Assembly (NCBI GenBank): GCA_905221605.1
Contig: CAJNDS010001891.1
Coordinates: 320,001-384,000, forward strand
Direction of reading: 5' to 3'
DNA from: Symbiodinium natans
Taxonomy: Eukaryota; Sar; Dinophyceae; Suessiales; Symbiodiniaceae
DNA length: 64,000 nt
Below, piece after piece: positions 11,101 to 22,346 of the stretch. Below the pieces are notes generated by a model. The model was given only the letters and a program-made list of their open reading frames with translations, was not told the origin of the DNA and did not search any database. A program made the translations under genes and the position numbers. Every line of letters begins with the position of its first letter. Position 1 is the stretch's first letter.

Positions 11101-12320
11101 AGGGTTTAGGGTTTGCTCTCGTGTTTGGGCCCACCCGCGAAATCCAGTTCAGGAGTGTGCATCAGTACAGCGTGGCAGCAAAACGATGAACATGGTGCTT
11201 GGCGCTCGACTCTTCTGCCTCTGCCTGTGGCTCCTCCTGCGCTGGCACAGTGGGCATGCCGTGAAGCGCGAAAAGGCCTGGCGATTTGAAGTAATATAGG
11301 GGTCGGAATAATTGCGAGTAGTATTCCCTTGTGGTCTCTTTTGCTTAAAATGTACTACAATAACTTCCGAAACCCTATACTAACTATTGAGGCCCCTATA
11401 TTAGTAGCCACTGCTGGTGGGTTTACGGTGTAGGGCTTAGAAGGTTTAGGACTCAGGATTTATAGGGTTTCATGTGGATCCTGGTTATTCACGACACTCG
11501 GCACTGTAAAACTGGCTTGCGGTCATGCAGATAGCGCTGCAAATCTTCTCAGCGCCCGTCTGCAAGCAGTGCAGTCGGCAGCATGCCGAAATGCGGGAAA
11601 AGTCTGACTGCCACCCGCTGCCAGAGTAGATTCGAAGACTACATCTTCGATTCATCTTCTTTCTGTTTCGTTTCCACCGCATGTTCTTTCTAATTAATTT
11701 GTCTTTTATTTCCTTTCCGTGCGCCCTAAGATTTGCGCACTGCGCAAGGATGCGTATTTGTTTTGCCTGTTTGATTTTGGTGCGGTTTACTTTGTGTTTT
11801 ATAGGTTCCACATCGCTGTTGTTTTTCTTAGACCTTTGCTTTCGCTCGTTGTACTGCGAAATAATATGATCTGGTGGCGGACCGATTCAAAAACTTAAAT
11901 CGCTTCTTCAGAATGCATGGAATCAAAAACGAAATGGGGAGTTTCAAGCCTGTGATTTGAAAACATTTCACGACTCTTTCCTTGGAATGCATCTCTTTTA
12001 ATATTCGCGACAAGTATACGTAGCGTGGCTATGGAGCACACGCATCATCTTGCTTTTGACACATGCCTGAAAGCCTTCGGCCTGCCCAGCACAACAATCT
12101 GCGCTGGCTGTCGCAACTCCTTCAGGGTTTGGGGGATAACAGTAAGCATAGAAACAATAGCATTAACAATACAACTCATAGTACTAACAGTACTCAAAGT
12201 ACTAACAATATGTGATAACGATAATTGCAATGATTGTAATGAGAAGAATGCCGAATAATCATAGTAGAAAGGGCATAAAGCACTTTTGAATAATAATTAC
12301 GACTATTCATAATCGCGACA
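11101..12320. other. Mostly unique, no gene recognised
   Basis: About 1.2 kb that is nearly free of telomeric heptamers after 11115, apart from decayed ones near 11420-11470. The region 11640-12000 is AT-richer than its surroundings. Only short open frames are present and none shows a domain I recognise. It could hold a decayed gene, or exons too short to see. Confidence 0.5.
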
Positions 12321-12418
12321 ACACAGAAAATGATTGTAACAGTAGGAAAAATAGTCGTAATCATCGCAATAATAATCCTGAGAGTAAGCAGAGCAAGAAC
12401 AGCAATAATAGCAATAAT

Positions 12419-12428
12419 CTTAGTAGTG

Positions 12429-12495
<67 letters not shown>

Positions 12496-12740
12496 GAGTA
12501 GTAGTAGTGGCAGCAGCAGCAGCAGCAGCAGCAGGAGGAGCAGGAGCAGGAGCAGCAGCAGGAGCAGGAGCAGGAGCAGGAGCACTAGCAGTAGCAGTAG
12601 CAGTAGGAGTCGTCGTCGTCGTAGTACTAGTACTAGTACTAGTACTAGTAATAGTACCAGTAGTAATACTAGTAATAGTAATAGTAGTAAGAATGGTAAT
12701 GATAACAGTAGTAATAACAGTAGTAATGTGGAAATAGATA
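12419..12740. repeat. AGT/AGC/AGG trinucleotide microsatellite
   Basis: A pure AGT run spans about 12423-12515. It grades into AGC (12519-12533), AGG/AGC (12534-12605), GTC and ACTAGT pieces, then degenerate AGT/AAT to about 12740, with weak trinucleotide periodicity to 12950. The poly-Val and poly-Leu open frames are by-products of the repeat and are not genes. Confidence 0.95.
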
Positions 12741-13570
12741 TCGTAGCAATAACAGCAATAATGGCAACTATAATAATTTTGGTAGAATTATAGTAGTGTC
12801 AGTAAGAAGAATACGAATAATAATAGAACGAAAAGTAATAGTCATCATCAGAATACCAGCCATAGTAGTAGTAACCGCCATATTTGCCGTCATAATCGCA
12901 ATACTCGTGACAGCCGCAACAATCGTATAGTTCAATCGTAGTTATAGGCATAAATTGTACCTCTCATAGCAAGAATAGTGGCCACAGGAAGACTGTAGGC
13001 GCCCCGGTCACAGAAGAAACAGGACTTGACTTGCCATTCTGCCCACTGGCGCACTGAGGGCTTCCTTATTGCTAAGAAATAATACTAGTTGTTGCGAATC
13101 ATGACTAAGTATTACTCATTATCGTTATTGCCTTGAGTTACTAATGAGTGCTACTCAGTACTAAATATTCCTAATTATCACTATGGCTGAGTACGAGTCT
13201 TCTGCTACTCCAAAGACTACGGGCAAGGTCAGCTCCGCTGAACTGAAATGATTGTGCAACCGTCGAATGAATTAGGAGTATTTGCTTCAAGGCATCTGGG
13301 TCTTCTTGGGCGCTCTCCCGGTCGCTCACTCTCAGGGTCGCTACATGGCCTACTAGGAGTTCTTCAATTTAGTTGTTCGATAGTCATCACTTGCCAGACC
13401 ATTGACGGGTCGGTTAAGTTTGGGTGAGCGCTCCCTGATCACAATGCCCTGCATGGCTTTGATGGAAAAACATTGCGCTTCAACGCTAGATGCTCTCTCA
13501 CGCGGTCTCATCTTTTTCTGTACAGCATGCGAGCTCCTGCACGAATATGCAGCTCGCTGGTCCGATGACC
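12741..13570. other. Unique region, no gene recognised
   Basis: This begins as decaying AGT/AAT trinucleotide DNA (to about 12950) and then becomes unique sequence until a TTTAGGG tract starts at 13577. Short open frames only. Nothing recognised. Confidence 0.5.
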
Positions 13571-13576
13571 CAAGTC

Positions 13577-14055
13577 CAGGGTTTAGGGTTTAGGGTTTAG
13601 GGTGTAGGGTTTAGGGTGTAGGGTGTAGGGTTTAGGGTTAAGGGTTCCGGGCAAGAGCGGCTCAGGGCAAACAACAAAAAACTCAAGGCCTCTACCCGAA
13701 AGCGCCATGCCTGCAAAAGCTTCGAACCGTGGCCAGCTTTCCTTCGCCCGGCAGCCTCGGCTTGGCATTTAGGGTTTAGGGTTTAGGGTTTAGGGTTTAG
13801 GGTTTAGGGTTTAGGGTTGAGGGTTGAGGGTTTAGGGTTTAGGGTTTAGGGTTAGGGTTTGGGGTTTGGGGTTTGGGGTTTGGGGTTTGGGGTTTGGGGT
13901 TTGGGGTTTGGGATTTGGGGTTTGGGGTTTGGGGTTTGGGGTTTGGGGTTTGGGGTTTGGGGTTTGGGGTTTAGGGGCTAGGGGTATGGGGTTTAGGGGT
14001 TTTGGGGTTTGGGGTTTGGGATTTGGGATTTGGGGTTTGGGGTTTGGGATTTGGG
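13577..14055 (+). repeat. TTTAGGG tract followed by TTTGGGG array
   Basis: Canonical TTTAGGG units (13577-13640 and 13769-13855) flank a unique piece. From about 13855 to 14055 almost every unit is TTTGGGG, with GGGATTT and TTTAGGGG interruptions. Translation gives the repeated GVWGLGF peptide, which is not a real protein. The array shows homogenisation of one variant heptamer. Confidence 0.95.
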
Positions 14056-14287
14056 GATGTTCCCCCGTATACTAGCAGCCTTTAATAGGGATTATAATAA
14101 GGGGGTTACTAGTTACTATAATCCCTATTGAGCACTGTTTTTAATCTTTAGGGTTCTTAATAGTTCTTAAGGGAGGGGGGTTCAAGGGAGGCATGTAACC
14201 TAAGGTTCCCTAATACTCCACTCCTCCGGAAGGCTCCCTAGGTGCCTACCCCCATGAAGCCCCCTCCCTTAAGAACCCTATGCATGT

Positions 14288-14402
14288 ATGGCCACTTCTC
14301 AAAATTAGGGTCCTTCTGTTGGGCGCCCGACATATTATATAGGGGCCACTTTAGGAAAGCAATTCCAGGAGGGACTACAACAGAGCGAAGTGACCAAATG
14401 GA
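14288..14402. mobile_element. Family D palindromic element, copy 2
   Basis: Left arm TGGCCACTTCTCAAAATTAG; right arm CAGAGCGAAGTGACCAAATG. The interior keeps AGGGGCCACT, as in the copy at 3062. Moderately decayed. Confidence 0.55.
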
Positions 14403-15720
14403 GGTTGCCGAAAACACCGAGGGTCCTTTGCTGTAGACCAGAGACAGGGGTTCAGGGTTTAGGATTTGATAATCCGCATGACCCAACTAACCTGCCCTGC
14501 TTGTTGAGTCTCTTGGGGTGAGAGTCAAAGGTGTTTTCAAGTCTGCGGAGCTCTTCTGGGACGTCGCCCCACCCTTTTCTTCTGGAGGGGGGGGGGGTAA
14601 GGGGGCTGGGGGGGGGGGTGGGTGGGGGGGGGGGGGGTTTTAAGCCTTTTCAAAAAAACATGTAGATGTAGGGTCCCTCCTAAACCCGCATAAGGAAAAT
14701 CGGAAATATTCCAAGTTTAGGGTTTAGGGTTCAGGATTTAGGGTTTAGGGTTTAGGGTAACCAACTGAGTCATGTAGAGAACTGCCCACATCCATCCAAG
14801 CTGCACGCACGCAGGGAGGCCTACCTCGGGATGTTGGGGCTCAAGGTCCGGGGCCGGTAAGTTGAGGGTTTAGGGTTTAGGGTTTAGGGTTTAGGGTTTA
14901 GGGTTTAGGGTTTAGGGTTTAGGGTTTAGGGTTTAGGGTTTAGGGCTAAAATGAAGCAGCAAGATAACGTGGGCCTAGGAGTAAACTAGGACTACACCGG
15001 GGGCCTTCTTGGCTTAACGGAGCTTATAAGGGAGGACTCTGGGTCCGAGTAACCCTTACCTTGGGGGCCTGGAAGGGTTTTTGGCCCATGTACCTTAGCA
15101 GGGTTTATGGCTGATGTACCTTAGAAGGGTTTATGGCTCGTGTTCCTTAATGGGATTAGAGTAAGTATAACAGTATAACCCATCATGTGCCAAGACAACT
15201 CCCAGGGTGCCCCCAGCTTCCAAGCAGTGCCATGGCGAAGCCGCGGTTCAGGGTTCAGGGTTCAGGGTTGTTTAGGGTTTAGGGTCAAAGAAGTTAGGGT
15301 TTAGGGCTTAATCATGGGACTCTACCTTGGACCCCTAAGGTTGCACCCTTGGGTTCGGGGCACCTGCTTTCAAGATCTGCTATGAGGGCTTGGGGTTTGT
15401 AGTTTAGGGTTTAGGGTTTAGGGTTTAGGGTTTAGGGTTTAGGGTTTAGGGTTTAGGGTTTACACATTAGAGATCCCTCTTACATGCTTGGAGGTTCATG
15501 GGAAATTGTAGGTATAGGGTTATTTGTACCCCAATTTAGGGCTACAAGTAAGATTCTCCATGCTTGAAAACCCTCCGAGTAGTGTGTAGCCCGAAACCCT
15601 AAACCCTAAACCTTAAACCCCAAACCCTTCATGAACCGTTTGAACCACCAAGTGGGAGACTTAACGGCACACTTGAAACTCTTGTGAAGTGGGGGATTCA
15701 ACGGCAAATTTCAAAGGTGT

Positions 15721-15861
15721 TTGGGGTTTAGGGTTTAAGGTTAGGGTTTAGGGTTTAGGGTTTAGGGTTTAGGGTTTAGGGTTTAGGGTTTAGGGTTTAG
15801 GGTTTAGGGTTTAGGGTTTAGGGTTTAGGGTTTAGGGTTTAGGGTTTAGGGTTTAGGGTTG
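15721..15861 (+). repeat. TTTAGGG array
   Basis: About 18 near-perfect heptamers with one shortened unit at the start. Confidence 0.97.
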
Positions 15862-16008
15862 TGTAACTGAGGCGCTCCCGCATGGCGCCTTCTGCGGCGA
15901 GGCGGTGTCCATCACCTGGGTGCTTGGCAGCCCTGTTGACTTGAGGTTTAGGGATCAAGGCTTGGGGTTTAGGGTTTAGAGTTTAGGGTTTAGGGTTTAG
16001 GGTTTAGG

Positions 16009-16245
16009 GGTTATAGGGGTTATAGGGTTTATAGGGCTTATAGGGCTTATAGGGTTTATAGGGTTTATAGGGTTTATAGGGTTTAGAGGGTTTAGAGGGT
16101 TTATAGGGTTTATAGGGTTTTGAGGGTTTATAGGGTTTAGAGGGTTTAGAGGGTTTATAGGGGTTTAGAGGGTTTATAGGGTTTAGAGGGTTTATAGGGT
16201 TTAGAGGTTTAGAGGGTTTAGAGGGTTTAGAGGGTTTATAGGGGG
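16009..16245 (+). repeat. TTTATAGGG / TTTAGAGGG variant array
   Basis: About 25 units of a nonamer, TTTATAGGG or TTTAGAGGG, directly following canonical TTTAGGG (15966-16005). Two nonamer types are interleaved. Both look like heptamers with a two-base insertion (TA or AG) after the thymines and adenine. Confidence 0.9.
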
Positions 16246-16863
16246 TTCAAGGTTAACGGAAAGGGTTTTTAGGGTTTGGGGTTTAGTGAAGCCTTGAGTA
16301 TCTCCTAGACACCCCTTAATGGTCCCCATAGACCCTTGTTCAGGCTACTTACTCAGTCAGAAAGGCTTCCAAGGAAGGAGCACGCTCCCCCTAGCTGGGG
16401 GTACCCAAGGGTGCATCCCTGTACCCAAACGAAGCAACCAGAGCTCCACTAACCTAACCCCTTATCACGAAACTCTTTAGGGTTTAGGGTTTAGGGTTTA
16501 GGGTTTAGGGTCTAGGGTTTAGGGTTTAGGGTTTAGGGTCTAGGGTCACCCCAAACCCTAAACCCGAATGGGCTTCTCTGCAGAAGCCACTGCCCTTCAA
16601 TTGAGCAATCTAGATATCTTTACATGATGAGGACCCCTAAACTGGGGGCCCCTCCCAACTCGGCGCCGTACCCCTTTTTGGAGGTTCCTAGAAAAACACG
16701 GAGTACAAGATGTTAGCGAACCCTAAAGCCTAAACCCTAAACCCTCAACCCTAAACCGCAGCAACCGCAGCCTCAGCGCGAAACAGAACCTTCCTCAGCC
16801 TTCTGAAGGTAGGGTCCCGCACGTCATGACAGGATCCTCCCTGCACCTTGGCCATTTCGAATG

Positions 16864-17150
16864 GGGTTAGGGTTTAGGGTTTAGGGTTTAGGGTTTAGGG
16901 TTAGGGTTTAGGGTTTAGGGTTTAGGGTTTAGGGTTTAGGGTTTAGGGTTTAGGGTTTAGGGTTTAGGGTTTAGGGTTTAGGGTTTAGGGTTTAGGGTTT
17001 AGGTTAGGGTTTAGGGTTTAGGGTTTAGGGTTTAGGGTTTAGGGTTTAGGGTTTAGGGTTTAGGGTTTAGGGTTTAGGGTTTGGGGTTTGGGGTTTGGGG
17101 TTTGGGGTTTGGGGTTTGGGGTTTGGGGTTTGGGGTTTGGGGTTTGGGGC
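16864..17150 (+). repeat. TTTAGGG array passing into TTTGGGG
   Basis: About 30 canonical heptamers (16864-17080) with two shortened units, then about 10 TTTGGGG units (17081-17150). The sharp switch from one variant to the other argues for block amplification rather than random mutation. Confidence 0.97.
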
Positions 17151-18039
17151 TTAGGGTTTTAGAGTTTAGGGCCTGTGTAGCAAGGGAGAGTTCATCATGT
17201 ACTTCGCTACTTACCTGCATATTCCCCAAAATAGGGTACCCTTATACCCCCCAAAATAACGCCCCCGCCTGTTGGCAGGTGTAAGCCTAGAGCAAAGCCA
17301 GCTCCGCCTTCGTTTGTCCCCCGACTTTAGGGTTTAGGGTTTAGGGAATTAGGGTTTAGTGTTTAGGGTGGTTTAGGGTTTAGGGTTTAGGGAATTAGGG
17401 CCCTATATCTACCCCTTACGGGAGCATATAGGGTAGCTCGTTCCCTCCCTCCCTTCTAAGAACCAGCCAGTTGTCACCAAACCCGAAAAACCCTAAACCC
17501 GAATGTAACCGACTCAAAATTGAAGTCAGCAAAGCTCTCAGGGGGTGATTGCGCCAATTGTTCAGGGGCCCCAGTTCAACTCCGTGCGAGCCCTCACTGA
17601 CCCGTAAACTCCTCCTACTCAGAGGATAATAACGCCAAGTCCTACACTCTAAGCCCTCTTCGAGGCACCTACACACGCCTTGTTTGCCAAAAGAGGGGCA
17701 CCCTTTTGCAGGTTCCCCGAACAAGCAATCTCTTTTCTTGGGTGGATATTATGGGTACCCCCTCCCCCCCCCCCCCAAATTTTCCCTAAGCCTTAACTGC
17801 TGACCCCCTTATTCGGGTAAATCTTAGGAAACCTTAAACCCTAAACTCAAAACCCTAAACCCTAAACCCTAAACCCTAGACCACTTATATGGGGTAAATC
17901 CCAGGACTGAGAACTTGAGATTCTCGTTGAGCTCAGAAGCGGCGATAGATCCCGCGGAAATCCAGCATGGCCTTTGGGGTTTGGGGTTTGGGTTTGGGGT
18001 TTGGGGTTTGGGGTTTAGGGTTTGGGGGTTAGGGTTTAG

Positions 18040-18051
18040 GATAGGCATGAC
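18040..18051 (+). repeat. 12-bp direct repeat, left copy
   Basis: GATAGGCATGAC, repeated exactly at 18155-18166 around the family C element. Probably a target-site duplication. Confidence 0.75.
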
Positions 18052-18154
18052 TTGGGATGTTCCTCGTTGTACTAACAGCCCTTGATAGGGATTCTAGTAC
18101 CCCCTATTATGATCCCTGTTAGGGTCTGTTAGTACGTTGGGGAACATCCCAACT
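18052..18154. mobile_element. Family C palindromic element with flanking direct repeat
   Basis: The left end TTGGGATGTTCC is matched by GGAACATCCCAA at the right end. The arms continue as GTACTAACAGCCCTTGATAG and its imperfect complement ATCCCTGTTAGGGTCTGTTAG. On both sides lies the same 12 bp, GATAGGCATGAC (18040-18051 and 18155-18166). This is the clearest target-site-duplication-like signal among the palindromic elements. Related copies are near 50858, 53245, 53705 and 59540. Confidence 0.8.
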
Positions 18155-18166
18155 GATAGGCATGAC
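18155..18166 (+). repeat. 12-bp direct repeat, right copy
   Basis: GATAGGCATGAC, the partner of 18040-18051. Confidence 0.75.
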
Positions 18167-18285
18167 GGAAAGTAACCCGAAATAGTTGCTGCTGGATAAT
18201 AAGCTGCTGACCAGAAATATGTATTATATACACAGATGTGTATATATATATATATATATGCTACCCCCCCCCCAGCGACCTACCC

Positions 18286-18320
18286 TTTTTAGGCCTTTTT
18301 AGGCCTTTTTAGGCCTTTTT
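18286..18320 (+). repeat. 11-bp TTTTTAGGCCT repeat
   Basis: Three to four consecutive TTTTTAGGCCT units, then a decayed unit. It is a palindromic unit (AGGCCT), unrelated in phase to the telomere heptamer. Confidence 0.85.
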
Positions 18321-18439
18321 AACAAAAAACAACAAAGAAGGCCCAAAAGTCGCGTAGTTAATCACCGGGTAATGAAGGACAGTTACTGGGACACCCACCT
18401 CACAGACCCCGATAAGCCAGCATTGGAAGAATCTACATT

Positions 18440-19960
18440 TTGAATCTGAAGCGGACAATGCTGTATTTAGATGTTTAGATCAGTGTTTTTTTCTATGCAA
18501 ATTGTGCGTTTCAAGGGCAATTAATGTTTTGTTGAGCAACTAGTTTATTTATACAATTGTGTTTGTACGAGGCAAAGTATTAATCAAATAGTGAAACATT
18601 TTTCTTGGTTCTATGCGAATTTAGCTACTAGAGAAATTATTAAGCAAAGAGCCCAATTTGACTCAAGTGAATACTATTTAAAGGAGCATACTCAACCAAG
18701 ATACGAAATAAACACCATTCTCAACCAAAAAATGGCAAAGTGTGCAAATACTGTATTTATACAATTGTGTTTGTACTAGGCAAAGTATGCTCAGCTCTCT
18801 GAAAAGTCCACTGAAATACCTTATGTTTACATATTCATGAATCGTTTTTATTTTGAAATAATCATTTTTATGCGAATTTAGCTACTAGAGTAATTATTAA
18901 GCAAATAGCCCAATTTGACTCAAGTGAATACCATTTAAAGGACCATACTCAACCAAAATACGAAAGAAGCACCATATTCAACCAAAATATGGCAAAGTGT
19001 GGTTTAAAGGGCAAATAGTGCTTTGTTGAGCAACTAATGCATTGAAACAGTTGTGTTTATACCAGGCAAATTATTATTGAAGTACTATCTGCAAAGTCAA
19101 ATGAAACACCTTATGTTTACATATTCATGAAACAATTTTTTTGAAGTATTCATTCGATGCGAATTTTAACTACTAGAGGCATTCTTAAGCAATAACCCAA
19201 TTTGACTCAAGTGAATACTATTTAAAGGACCATACTCAACCAAATACGAAATAAACACTTGCGGAAATGAAAACGGTTCTACCTACATAACAATGAGACA
19301 AAGATTGCTGAAGTATTCACTAAAGACCACTTATATACTATGTCTGAAAAGCACAATTTGCATGAGCAAGCTTAAAAATGCACAATAATGGAAATAGAAG
19401 CGGTTCTACTTACATAACGATGAAACAAAGATGTCTGAAGTATTCAATAAAGACCACATATATACTATGCTTGAAAAACGCAACTTGCACAATCAGGCTT
19501 AAAAAATGCACAAGAATCCTAGAAAAGTACTTAGTGAAGGCCATGCACAAGCAAATTCACAAATACATAAAAAACATCCAAAAGCGCAAGCTTTTCAGGA
19601 GAATCTCTGGTAAAGTTTGGATTATAGGGTTTTGGGGTATTCCTGGACGAGTAGGAGTCACTTTTTAAGCAAACAATTCTAAGCAATAAATGCTTTTTCT
19701 CAAGACAAGTAATTATTGCAAATGCTGCTTCTAGATAATTAATCGCATTTACCAGGCAAATATTATCCATGCGAATTGAGCTACCAGAGCACCAAGTAAT
19801 GGCTGAATAAGGTCTACTACACTTGAGTACAACCAAAAGATGCACTAAACACTAGCGGCTCTACTTACATAATAACGTTCTGAAGCACTAGAAAGACCAC
19901 TTGTATACTATTTCTGAAAAGCACAATTAGCATAAGCACACTTAAAAATGCGTAGTTGTT
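18440..19960. repeat. AT-rich block of diverged tandem and interspersed repeats
   Basis: About 1.5 kb that is distinctly AT-rich and lacks telomeric heptamers. One unit of about 100 bp, beginning ATGCGAATTTAGCTACTAGA and containing CCCAATTTGACTCAAGTGAA, occurs at 18613-18716, 18870-18974 and 19157-19260, with a decayed fourth copy at 19769-19855. A second unit, beginning GGTTCTACTTACATAACGAT, occurs at about 19270, 19396 and 19855. The motif TTTGTTGAGCAACTA also recurs (18531 and 19023). Short open frames of about 60-100 codons exist but follow the repeat and show no domain. It may be a satellite block or a decayed AT-rich element of separate origin. Confidence 0.85.
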
Positions 19961-19989
19961 GCCTCGTGACCGTGAAGGCGAACCAAAAA

Positions 19990-20305
19990 GCCAAAATACC
20001 AAAACCAAAAACCAAAAATACCAAAACCAAAAAAACCAAAAACACCAAAACCAAAAAAAACAAAAAAAACAAAACCAAAAAAACCAAAAATACCAAAAAA
20101 CACCAATTTTCCGGGACTCTTGGAGAAGCCTCATAGGGATTTCCTGAGAGTCCCGGAAAATTGTTTGTTTTGGTAATTTTGGTTTTTTTTGGTTTTGTTT
20201 TTTTGGGTTTTTTTGGTTTTGTTGTTTTTTTGGTTTTTTTTGGTTTTGTTTTTTTTGTTTTTTTTTGGTTTTGGTTTTTTGTTTTTTTTGGTTTTTCTAC
20301 TGTCT
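19990..20305. repeat. Long imperfect palindrome (ACCAAAA / TTTTGGT arms)
   Basis: The left arm (about 19990-20103) is made of ACCAAAA-type repeats. The right arm (about 20164-20305) is made of TTTTGGT-type repeats. The centre is a perfect 17-bp inverted repeat, CAATTTTCCGGGACTCT at 20104-20120 with its complement at 20147-20163, around a 26-base loop. The whole is about 310 bp and could extrude as a cruciform or be transcribed as a hairpin. Confidence 0.9.
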
Positions 20306-20559
20306 TGTGTATGCGATTTTAGTTGTATTTTAGTCTACGCCCTAGGAAATACGCTATATTGCACACCGAGTTTGCTTGCAGTGCAGCTGGGTGACTTGAG
20401 ACAAGGCGAAAAAGGGTAGGTCACTGGGGGGGGGGGGGTACCATATATATATATATACACACATGTATGCAAGGCTTGCAGTGCTTTCGGAGTGCTACTC
20501 AAGAATCTACACCTTTCATTTTTACCGTCCCTAACTGCTTCAGGGTAGATCCCTGTTTT

Positions 20560-20689
20560 GCTACTTGCTACAGAACCCCCCCCCCCCCCTCCCCCCCGAA
20601 AATGAGAACATTTTCTTCCTTATGAGGGCAATCGAAGGATTATTATCTTTCGATTTTTTGGGGGCTCTAACTTAAGCAAATAGTAGTCT
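20560..20689. mobile_element. Family F palindromic element, copy 1
   Basis: Left end GCTACTTGCTACAGAACCCC; right end AACTTAAGCAAATAGTAG. The interior CTTCCTTATGAGGGCAAT matches the copies at 50437 and 55893. A long C tract has expanded in the left arm. Confidence 0.55.
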
Positions 20690-21009
20690 GGGGGCTGAAC
20701 GGCCAAAAGGCAGACTGCTGCCCTAAACCCTAGACCCTCAACCCCAAATCCCAAATCCCAAACCCCAAATCCCTAACCCTAAACCCTAACCGAAGCCCTA
20801 ACCCAAAAACCTAAACCCTAAACGCTAAACCCTAAACCCCCCAAGAGCCGAGCCTTCACCACGATGCCGAAGCCCACCACACATCCCGCAATGCCCGGCA
20901 AGCCGCGCACCCTGAGTTAGTTTCAGGTTTAGGGTTTAGGGTTTAGGGCTTAGGGCCTATAGGGCTTAGGGCTTAGGGTTTAGGGTTTAGGGTTTAGGGT
21001 TTGAGGGCG

Positions 21010-21110
21010 TACTTGGAGGTTCATGAGTAGTTGTAGGTAGGGCTCAAGATGCTTAAGAACCCCAATTAGGGTAGATAACCCAACTTATTCTTGCCCATGA
21101 ACCTCCAAGC
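21010..21110. mobile_element. Family A palindromic element, short form
   Basis: The ends ACTTGGAGGTTCATGAGTAG and CCCATGAACCTCCAAG are near-perfect inverted repeats. The interior is shorter and more diverged than in the 150-bp copies. Confidence 0.65.
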
Positions 21111-21890
21111 AAGGCTTTAGCTGCAGGGTTTAGGGTTCAGGCTTCAGGGTTTAGGGCTCCGGGCTTAGGGCTGAGGGCTTTGGGTTTAGAATGGATCGGA
21201 CTCGGTTCTCCTGGATCCGAGTCGCGTATCCGCTCCGTTAAAGCCCTGAAGCATATTCCTAAACAAGGTCCCCTTCAATCTGCTAAGGGCATTTCTAAAC
21301 CCGAAACGTTAAGCACTAAACCCTCAACTAAACCCTCAACCCTCAACCCTAAACCCTAAACCCTAAACCCTCAACCCTCTACCCTCTACCTAGCTGGCCT
21401 GGGGCCCCCACTTCAGCAAGAAGAAAGTCACAAAAGCGAATGCGAAGCTTCCAAGAGACGCGCAGAAGGCCCAAAAGCCTGGCGCAAGGCCCTAAACCCT
21501 AAACCCTAAACCCTAAACCCTAAACCCTAGACCCTAGACCCTAGACCCTAGACCCTAAACCCTAAACCCTAAACCCTAAGCCGGCTTAGGATATAGGGTT
21601 TGGGGTTTAAGCATGTCCAAACCCTCAACCAAGTTGAAGGTTTGGAGGGTCTGTACAGTTTCAAAAGGTTCTCGGGCTTCTATAGGGTTCACAGGGCTTG
21701 TAGGGTTTATGAAAGAATTAGGCCATACTCCCCTTAGAACCTCTAATAAAAATGACATCGTTAATATCCTCTTGGGTTTTATATAAACAAAATGAAAAAT
21801 AATTCCCAAGGGCGATATAGCAGGGTTGATCATGGACTCCTTAGTCTCTTGCCCCGACGAAGATTTTAAAGCAGAGCAGTTGTACCGAGC

Positions 21891-22052
21891 GAGCCCAAAA
21901 ACCCCTTAGCTAAGGAATATACCTTTTCCCTAAACCCTAAAACCCTCAACCCTAAACCCTAAACCCTAAAACCCTAAACCCTAAACCCTAAAACCCTAAA
22001 CCCTAAACCAATGTATATAAGGATCCTTAAGGGCTGTTGGGCTCTTTGGGTC
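21891..22052. mobile_element. Family B palindromic element split by telomere-like repeats
   Basis: The left arm GAGCCCAAAAACCCCTTAGC and the right arm ending GGGCTGTTGGGCTCTTTGGG are separated by a CCCTAAA/CCCTAAAA tract (21928-22010) placed between the two halves of the hairpin. Confidence 0.6.
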
Positions 22053-22346
22053 TCCTGCATCAGTCATCAGTCCAAAAAGGACAAATAAATATCAACAAAT
22101 ATCTATATATGTATATATAAATATAAATATATATATATATAGATAGGTAGATAGATAGATAGATCTTTTGATCTTTTTTACTATATAGATGTCGCGGAAG
22201 ATCGGATCAGTTCCTACGGCGCGTTACTACGGTGCCCTCCAAATCATACATTTCACCCTATATATATATAAACCCTTTAGACCTTGTAGACCCTACAATC
22301 TGTACAGACCCCCAAACTGCTCAAATGCTGTGCGCAGACTGATTTC

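Larger units (their letters stand above)
14056..18039. repeat. Telomere-like mosaic region
   Basis: No gene is supported. Large TTTAGGG arrays lie at 14860-14947, 15408-15464, 15721-15861 and 16864-17080, with a TTTGGGG array at 17081-17150 and a degenerate TTTATAGGG array at 16009-16245. Homopolymers include G runs at 14586-14640 and a C run at 17762-17777. Pieces of palindrome families C (14044-14160, right arm decayed), D (14288) and E (14972-15060) lie between them. Confidence 0.8.
20306..22346. repeat. Telomere-like mosaic region
   Basis: No gene is supported. CCCTAAA and variant tracts lie at 20723-20840, 21315-21375, 21484-21580 and 21925-22010; TTTAGGG lies at 20925-21003. Also present are poly-G (20425-20438), a TATA run, poly-C (20577-20597), a TATA/GATA microsatellite (about 22095-22170), and copies of families F (20560), A (21010) and B (21891). 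Confidence 0.8.

Noticed and set aside
12330-12737. Poly-Val/Ala and poly-Leu open frames
   Set aside because: Direct translation of the AGT microsatellite. The same applies to frames at 31940-32249 and 32338-32806.
13866-14075. GVWGLGF repeat protein
   Set aside because: Translation of a TTTGGGG array. The same pseudo-peptide appears at 17081-17150.
18440-19960. CRISPR-like array
   Set aside because: The units are long, diverged and unevenly spaced, without uniform spacers, and the setting is eukaryotic.
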